NCBI GenBank assembly: GCA_022496805.1
Contig: CM040088.1
Coordinates: forward strand, 11,005,001-11,069,000
Direction: 5' to 3'
DNA length: 64,000 nt
Source of the DNA: Pohlia nutans
Lineage: Eukaryota; Streptophyta; Bryopsida; Bryales; Mniaceae
Shown: positions 57,346 to 64,000 of the stretch, in pieces
How the letters are laid out: each line of letters begins with the position of its first letter
Position numbering within the stretch: position 1 is the first letter of the stretch
Notes under the pieces: model-generated
Seen by the model: only the letters and a program-made list of their open reading frames with translations
Told to the model about the DNA's origin: nothing
Databases searched by the model: none
Position numbers and translations under genes: made by a program

Positions 57346-59909
57346 TCAAGGTAAAGCTTTTGTTAATATATCAGCTAGTTGTTCATCAGTGGGCACGTAT
57401 TCAAGACAAACTTCACCGGATAGGATATATAGCCTCCTTTGTTCTTCGGTGATGGACATGTACTCCGCCTCTGTTGATGATAGAGCCACAGTGGGTTGTT
57501 TCTTGTTGTTCCAGGTTATGGGTGAGATTCCTAGCATAAACATGTAACCAATGGTTGATTTTCTGTCATGATTGTCTCCAGCCCAATCTGAATCAGTGAA
57601 CCCATATAGGTCATCTTCTTCCCTGCGCTGATATAGTAGGGCAACATTAATGGAACCACAAAGGTAGCCATAGATGTGTTTAACTACTTGGGCATGTGCT
57701 ACTTGAGGCTTGGTCATGAATATGCTCACTAGGCTCACGGCATATGAAATGTCAGGGCGCTTGTGTGTAGGGAAAATTAATTTGCCAACCATACGCTAGT
57801 AGAGAGTTTGATTGGCCGGGGGTGATTCCATATCCGGGCAGAGTTTGAGCTTGTCAATCATGCATGTGGGAACTGATCTGCAGTCGGAAAGAAAAAATTT
57901 GAGTAACATTTCCTTAATGTACTGGCGTTGGGTGATGAGTATCCCGGAGTTGAGAGATAGGAATTCAAGGTTGAGTGAGTAAGACATGCGAGAAGACAGG
58001 GGACTCAGATCAGACATCTCGAATTCGGTTTGGATTTCCTTCCTGATGTGAGCAATGTGGGACTCGTCGTTGCCGGTGATGTAGACATCGTCCACATATA
58101 AGAGGAGTAGGGTGATTTTGCCGTCCCGTTGATGTGAGTAGAGGTTGTGGTCCGCCGTGGACTTTTTTAGGCCTTGGCTCAAGAGATAGTGATCCACTTT
58201 GGTATACCAGGCCCTTGGAGCCTGTTTGAGCCCATAGAGGGCTTTCTTAAACTTGCACGCGCGTGGTGAGTTGCTGTTGGGAGGCAGAAACCTGGTGGCT
58301 GGGTGACGTAAATATCTTCTTCAATGACTCCATTCAAAATGGCTGGTTGTCTTGACATCTAAGTGATAGATGCTCCATCCATGGTGACGAGCAAGAGCAA
58401 CAACACTTCGAAGTGTGTTCCATATGACTACTGGAGCGAATGTTTCCGTGTAGTCCTGGCGTGCCTTGTGTTGAAACCCCTTTGCTACCAAACGGGCCTG
58501 GAGTTTGGCAGTCGATCCATCTGCATTGGTTTTGACACGAAATATCCATTTGTGGAGATGGCTTTTCTGTGAGGGGATAGGGTAAGAATTTCCCATGTGT
58601 CATTTTTGTAAATGGATTCAAGCTCGTTTTCCATGGCTAATTTCCATCCCGGGTGCTGCAGAGCGGTTTCGACATTAGTTGGCAGGTCTATGGGTAGGAT
58701 TGATTCTGCAGCATGAATATAGAAGTCTTTTGGTCTGGAAGGTACCTTACTGATACATCCACTCCGAGTTGCAAACGATTTGGCATCTGGTTGTGTTGGT
58801 GGTGGAACATGTTATCTTCGATGATATGTGTGCAGTGGAATATGAGCCTGGTGTGATGTATCTGGAGCTAGTGGGATCTGGATGCAAAAATCATTCACTG
58901 GAATTTGCTTTGGAGTAGGTGAATCAGTCCCTGGTGACTGAGGTGAATTGAGTGGTTCGATGGAGGACACAGCTAGAAGTAGGACGTTTGTAACGATGGA
59001 ATTGGGTGTTTTGACTTCTTCTTCTGGACCTGTGGGATGAGGCCCTGGTTCGCGCAGCTCAGTTGGGCTTGGGTTCCCGCCTGTAGGCCCTAGCACGTAG
59101 GTTGGTTCTCCTGTTGCTGTGGGCCAGTCCTGCCAGTCATGTTGGGGAGTTGCAGTAGTAATCCTTGTCTGCGTGTTTGATGAAAGGAAAGCTGGCTTCA
59201 TCAAATTGGACATCTTTTGAGATGATGATCCGTCTAGTTCTTGAATGGTAATTTCTAAAGCCGGTAGAGGTTGGGTCATAACCCATAAAGATGCACTCAT
59301 TTGCCCGTGGGGCCATTTCTTCCTAGATGGTGATGTGTCAAGTACAAAGATTCTACACCCAAAAACTCTAAGATGACTAACTGAGGGCTTTGATCCTATG
59401 AAGCGTTTATAGGGAGTGTCTCCTCCATTGGCCCTCGTGGATGTTCTGTTGATCAGGTAGTTGGCCGTGGAGACTACCTTTGTCCAGAGATAGGCTGGAG
59501 TGTGGCTTTCAAAAGCCATGCATCTTGCTTTTTCCAACAGGCTTCTGTTTTTGCGCTCTGCCTTGCAGTTCTGGTAGGGCGTGTGAGCCTGGGTAAATTG
59601 TCTCACTATCCCAAATTCCTCACAAAAGGTTTGGAATGCATGGAATGTGTATTCCCCTCCTCTGCCAGATTGGATGGCCTTGATTCTAAAGTTTGTTTGG
59701 AGTTCAATCATAGGCCTAAATGACTTGAATTTAGCCAAGGTTTTGTCTTTTTTTTTGAGAAAATATACCCAGGCAAAGCGGCTGAAGTCATCCGTAATGG
59801 TGAGAATACACCTCGAGCCCGAGCTTGATCTTATAGAGAGAGGACCACACAGGTCTGAGTGGAGCAAATTTAGAGGTCCATGCTTCTGGTGGTGATTATC
59901 TCCAAGCAC
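57346..59909 (-). pseudogene. copia element 2 integrase, reverse transcriptase and RNase H, broken
   Basis: Integrase 59909-58812: LLHSDLCGPLSIRSS keeps the first Asp, the second motif reads IQSGRGGEYT (Asp changed to Gly), and the third Glu is kept (CKAERKNRS). Reverse transcriptase 58600-57796: VAKGFQHKARQDYTETFAPV, then LLLLYVDDVYITGN. RNase H 57792-57346: FTDSDWAGD, VALSSTEAEYMSITEE, then an internal deletion joins to LEYVPTDEQLADILTKALP. Stops and frameshifts separate the blocks. Confidence 0.87.
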
Positions 59910-60420
59910 TCTAGCCAGTAGTTATTGTCCAGCTCCTTGGGTTGCACGTAGAAGTCGAGTGGCATCCTTCACTTGGATTTTTGTTTTCCATTGCTTTCCT
60001 TGTTGGCATGTTGGGCAAAAAGGTAGGCGTAGGGCCAAAGTATTTGGTGAAGGCAGACCGATGGCCTTGGTTTTTTGAACCATCAATGTAATTGTTTTCC
60101 AATTGGCATATCCTAGTCTATGATGCCAAATTTGAGTTGATTGGTCTCTTCCTTCGTCACTAGAGACAATACTATTGATTGATGTATTTGGTGGTCTAAG
60201 CTTGTAGAAACCGTTTTTTTTTATCTTTTTTTCCTGTAGAAACTACGTGATGTGCTGAGGTGATGGGATCCAGACTTGATCGGAATCAAATAGTAGTTTG
60301 AGTTTTTTTCTTTCCATCTGCCATTGTTCCTACTAATAGTAATTTTTTGCTGACACCAGGCACGTAAAGAATGTCATCAAATTTTATTTCTCATGAGGTG
60401 GTTGGAATTTCCAAATTTCA

Positions 60421-60830
60421 TTAGCCAACTACACTCCGTTTCTCTCCTCTAGTAGTGTTTATGTTGGATTGGCCTACTGATTCAATGCTACTGAGAAGGT
60501 GTCTAGTGCCGGTGAAATGCTTGAATGCACCACTATCTACATACCATTCTTCACCTTGGATTCTCATGTTACTATCAACGAGATTGAGTTCAGTGAGGTT
60601 TACAGCAAGTTCACCTTTTGGTTCTAGGAAGTCTTCCTCACTGGAGTCATCATCACTTTCGAAGTTGTCAACAAAGTTGACAGTGGCTTTCTCCCGGCAA
60701 CTGGCCTTTCGAAGCTTGAGTTCAGCTGCTAGTTCGGGGCAGTGCCGCATCCAGTGATTGGATCCACCGCAGTATTGACACTCGCCTGGAGTTTTCTTCT
60801 GCTTGTTGCGGGTTTCATCAGTCTAATCTT
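60421..60830 (-). pseudogene. copia element 2 gag tail and protease
   Basis: Gag zinc knuckle CQYCGGSNHWMRHC intact, then the acidic linker LAVNLTELNLVD and the protease active site EEWYVDSGAFKHFTG, intact here unlike element 1. Only the last part of gag remains; the 5' part has been deleted up to the LTR. Confidence 0.8.
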
Positions 60831-60875
60831 GCGGTTTGGGAATGTCTTCTTGCCGGTGTTCCTTGTGAATAGAGC

Positions 60876-61023
60876 TAGTAGTAATAACTACGCTTAAGCC
60901 TAAGCATTAACTTTCTGATATGTGGTGACACTGTACTGATATCCCCACTAGCACGGATCTTCGACTGGACTTTGTCAGTTGTTGGCAGCGCGGTAGATCT
61001 TGTTGATCTCATCAAGAACAACA
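60876..61023 (-). repeat. 5' LTR of copia element 2
   Basis: 148 bp. The usual TGGTATCAGAGC site is missing after it, so the deletion reached the LTR edge. Confidence 0.8.
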
Positions 61024-61596
61024 CCCATTTTCTCTAGTGGGAGCATTCGAAGGATCACCTTCCAAGAACACGGTGAGAATGTATGTGCCTTCCATAACTC
61101 TACTGTAAGCAGTGCAAAACCTTGATAAAATGCATTAGAGCAGGAGGACTGTTGAACAAGTTCTCATATGTAGAAATCATCCAGCATTTCAAACATTTTC
61201 GTTCCGTGTTGCGGCCTGCCAAGATGCACTGGTTAGTACGTAACATATAATTTTTATATACATGAAACACAAAAATTCATACACCTACGGCAAGACCAAA
61301 GGAGAGGGGGGTTTTTCACTCAAAGAAACCTTTTGTAGAGTTTGCACCAATATTGTTTATGATAGCTTTAGCGCCCTGGTGTTCCTCCACAAGTGATATC
61401 ACATCATAAACTTGACCATAAACCCTAATAAATCATGAATTATGTTTAGACAAAAAAGAGTTCACTACAATATGAGAGTTTTCATCGATAATAATTCTTT
61501 TGTGATAGAAATGTAATCGAAAGAAGTCATCAAACAGGTATATCCTTCCAAAGACACATAAACTCTCGTTCTCGTAGGCAAAGAATCTTCATTTGA

Positions 61597-61693
61597 TAAA
61601 ACTACAATAGTAGGGAAAAGTCAGGGAGAATATTTAGGAATAAATAAATAAATGATATATTCTCCTTGATTTTTCCCCTACTATTGTAGTTTT
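61597..61693. repeat. 97-bp perfect-type hairpin
   Basis: AAAACTACAATAGTAGGG then AAAAGTCAGGGAGAATAT on the left; ATATTCTCCTTGATTTTTCC and CCTACTATTGTAGTTTT on the right. Arms of about 36 bp around a loop of about 25 bp (AAATAAATAAATAAATG region). Foldback MITE or small-RNA precursor. Confidence 0.65.
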
Positions 61694-61848
61694 ATGTATT
61701 TTTACTCAACACCATTTTGATAGTCAAAATCAAAGAATATAGTGAATTGTAAGCCATTACTAGTCATAACATCCTAAAGAGGTTAAGTTTGTTGTTCAAG
61801 AGATAACTACAATTAAAGTTTAGTTTCTTCAAATAGTACAAAATATCA

Positions 61849-61867
61849 TGGGACCTTGAGGGGTTAA
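61849..61867. repeat. Solitary TTAA-type right end
   Basis: ATGGGACCTTGAGGGGTTAA-like terminus; the left partner was not found. Confidence 0.4.
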
Positions 61868-62272
61868 TGGAGAAATACTGGTCAAAGAATATACTAAATG
61901 TAAACCCCTGATAGATTTGCGATGCCCATCAACAGAATAAGAGTAGAGATAGAATCCCAAAATCTACAACCAAGTTACATTCTAAATATCTACGATCTCC
62001 GTCATCACTACGACCCTGTTTTCACAGCCTTTTGCGTGGAGCCAGTTGAATTCTGTTTGATTCCACAGGTAACGCTGTCGCATTAGCTGCAATCGATCGC
62101 ACACTGATTGATCAGATTCTTTGCCTTCTTTACATCTCGATCGATGTTTAGAGTTCCGCAGAACTTTGTTCATTGCAAGAATTAATGTCGAAGCAACAGT
62201 TGTAGTAGTTCTGGAGTTTGCAATGGCTCCACGCAAGTGAGAGTTTGCTTTAGGAGCCCGTTTTAGGTCACC

Positions 62273-64000
62273 ATGAGGTATGGAGGAGTGGAGGGTGTGA
62301 AGCGGAGGAGGCTAGTTGTGCCAGGTGCGAATGAGGAGTCATCATCTGGAACAGCTACAACAAATTCTCCGCTTGCGGAATCCACCCCGAGAAAACAACT
62401 CTCTATGGTCAAAGAACAAGCGTCGGAAGCAACAAGGGATGAGTCTGTTTTCGATCGCGATCTGCTCGATTGCTCCATCTGCACGGAGCGCCTGGCATCG
62501 CCAATTTATCAAGTACCAAACCCTAACTTGTCATTCGGATTTTATTTTTGTTTTTTGCTGCAGTTTGTAGTTCGCTATGGCCTGTGCTCTCACTCATAAG
62601 GTATATATATATCCAGTGATTTTTGGTTGCTAATTTTAGCCAAATTGCTAGGGCTGGCTAATTGATGCAAAGGATTTTTGAAAAAAAGAAGGAAAAATAG
62701 CCAGATTTCCTACATGGAGTCAAGATGTGTAACCTCTTTAAACCTAGGTATCATCCAGGTATTGCCTAAGTAGCACCTAGGTAGCACATGTGTATTACCC
62801 TAATATTACCTATATATTAATATGAAAAGAGCATTCAAGGAGCCTGGATTGCTCTTCAAACCATGGAAAAGTAGCAAAACGCTAAACTGTCTCCTGACCA
62901 AAAAAATCACTGTATATATCCAAATAAGCATAATTCTTGTTTATAATTAAACCTCTTTACTAAGATTTTCCCTAAAATGACATTCTAGAATATCCTACAT
63001 TCAAACCTCTTTATTACAACTTTTCCTAAAATGACATTCAAGAATATCCTGCATCTTGTTACATTCAAACCTCTTTATTACAACCTCCCCTAGAATGACA
63101 TTCTAGATGTCCTGCAGCAGTTGTAGTTGGCTATGGCCTGTGTTCACTCATGAAGTATGTACGCCTAAATAAGCATCTAAGCATGATTCTTATTACACTC
63201 AAACCTTTTTATTATGACTTTCTTTAATGTTACAGTCTAGAATATCTTGCCTCACTGTCTGAAATCACTGTCTGAAATTACATTGCCTCACTGTCTGAAT
63301 ATCACTGTAGCACACATTTAAACTATGTCATAGTGAAGAAGTTGGGATGCTAGGTGGTAAGATTAAAGAGGTTTGAGTGGATTAAAGTCCTATGCTTTTT
63401 TGTTGGCTCTTATTGACAATTCCAACACATCTTAGTATGCACTTTTAGGGTCACTTTTGGGTAATGGTGGCAATTAGGTGTAGCTACCTTAAGATAACCA
63501 CATCTAATTGTGACATATCTCTATGCAACATTCCATAATCTTGCACAATGAGTATATAGTGATGTTGAGAATGTACACCACCCCAACATCATAACTTGTG
63601 TTAGTTTTGGATCATCTACCAAAACAACCTTGAACCCTTATAACTTTTGCATATGTTATTCAAATAATTCATTATTTGGTGCATTGGAATCCTCTTTGAT
63701 TTGCTAACAAGATTAATTAAAAGCATGACCATTCTACGTTTAAAGTGTCCCAATTAGGTGTGGTTACCTTACAGGGAAATCTCTAATACAAAGGCTCTCA
63801 ATGGTGGTGATGGATACAGTGCCAGAACGGACACATCGCCTGCGCTTCGTGTTCCAAGTTGACCAACAATGTGTGCCCCTCATGCCAACAACCAACGGGG
63901 TCCATTCGATGTCTAGTGCTTGAAAAATTGATTGAGTCTCTCAAGGTGAAGTGCAAGTTCGCTGATGCAGGGTGCACGGCCACAGTGAAGGTTTCGGAGA
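62273..64000 (+). CDS. SINA/SIAH-type RING E3 ubiquitin ligase, partial at the right edge
   Basis: Transfers ubiquitin from E2 to substrates. Exon 1: 62273-62512 (80 codons, phase 0). Exon 2 starts 63820 and runs off the window. The RING is split by the intron: exon 1 ends DLLDCSICTERLASPIYQ and exon 2 opens CQNGHIACASCSKL, then VCPSCQQPTGS, completing a C3HC4 RING. Next comes LEKLIESLKVKCKFADAGC, the start of the SIAH-type zinc finger and substrate-binding domain. The N-terminal 60 residues are Ser/Thr/Glu-rich. An in-frame stop lies close upstream of the chosen ATG. The 1.3-kb intron contains duplicated sequence. Confidence 0.88.
62560..63240. repeat. Duplicated segments in the SINA-type gene intron
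   Basis: The stretch GTAGTTCGCTATGGCCTGTG then CTCACTCATAAGGTAT (62568-62605) recurs at 63120-63160 as GTAGTTGGCTATGGCCTGTG and TCACTCATGAAGTAT. Between them, a unit of about 60 bp (CAAACCTCTTTATTACAAC, then AAAATGACATTC) recurs about four times from 62947 to 63240. Confidence 0.7.

Larger units (their letters stand above)
56344..61023 (-). mobile_element. Ty1/copia LTR retrotransposon 2, gag-truncated, with an antisense reading frame
   Basis: Two 148-bp LTRs bracket gag end, protease, integrase, reverse transcriptase, RNase H and an antisense frame, all on the minus strand except the last. The primer-binding site and most of gag are absent just after the 5' LTR. Proteins resemble element 1, but the LTRs differ completely in length and sequence, so they are related families. 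No target duplication recognised. Confidence 0.86.

Overview
The window is nuclear DNA from a land plant. It carries multi-exon plant genes with GT-AG introns: eIF1, a short-chain dehydrogenase, malonyl-CoA decarboxylase, a two-B3-domain REM-type factor and a SINA-type RING ligase. It also has Ty1/copia elements with the plant initiator-Met primer-binding site, a Stowaway-type MITE and a CACTA mini-element. The genes are islands in long AT-rich spacers packed with small inverted-repeat elements. I cannot place the species. Nothing is viral, bacterial or organellar.

Layout. 1-0.76 kb: end of a LINE on the minus strand. 0.76-11 kb: MITE-rich spacer. 11.06-11.88 kb (-): complete three-exon eIF1. 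12.3-24.5 kb: spacer with many MITEs, including a CACTA mini-element with a clean target duplication. 24.8-26.8 kb (-): two-exon SDR gene. 26.9-34.8 kb: more repeats, including a nested stack at 30.06-32.07 kb. 34.83-40.82 kb (+): fifteen-exon malonyl-CoA decarboxylase, with at least four MITEs in its introns. 43.1-44.4 kb (-): REM-like gene with two B3 domains. 45.3-52.0 kb (+): decayed Ty1/copia element with LTRs. 53.1-54.3 kb: two hairpins. 56.3-61.0 kb (-): a second, related copia element with 148-bp LTRs. 62.3 kb to the right edge (+): start of a SINA/SIAH-type E3 ligase.

The main unusual content is in the repeats. (1) About twenty elements share the terminus TTAACCCCTAAACGtcc and its mirror image, always bounded by TTAA. 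One sits inside the copia reverse transcriptase, flanked by a TTAA on each side where the host reading frame requires a single one, so the target duplication is read directly. This is the signature of piggyBac transposons, a superfamily associated mainly with animals. (2) Both copia copies carry, between RNase H and the 3' LTR, a related reading frame on the opposite strand. Its predicted proteins match at roughly 60 of 126 aligned positions. (3) A retroposon family ends in a conserved GNRA-type stem-loop followed by a short simple-repeat tail. (4) There are several long hairpins, up to about 1 kb.

The five host genes are unrelated in function and do not form a cluster. No CRISPR, rRNA or intact tRNA gene was seen.
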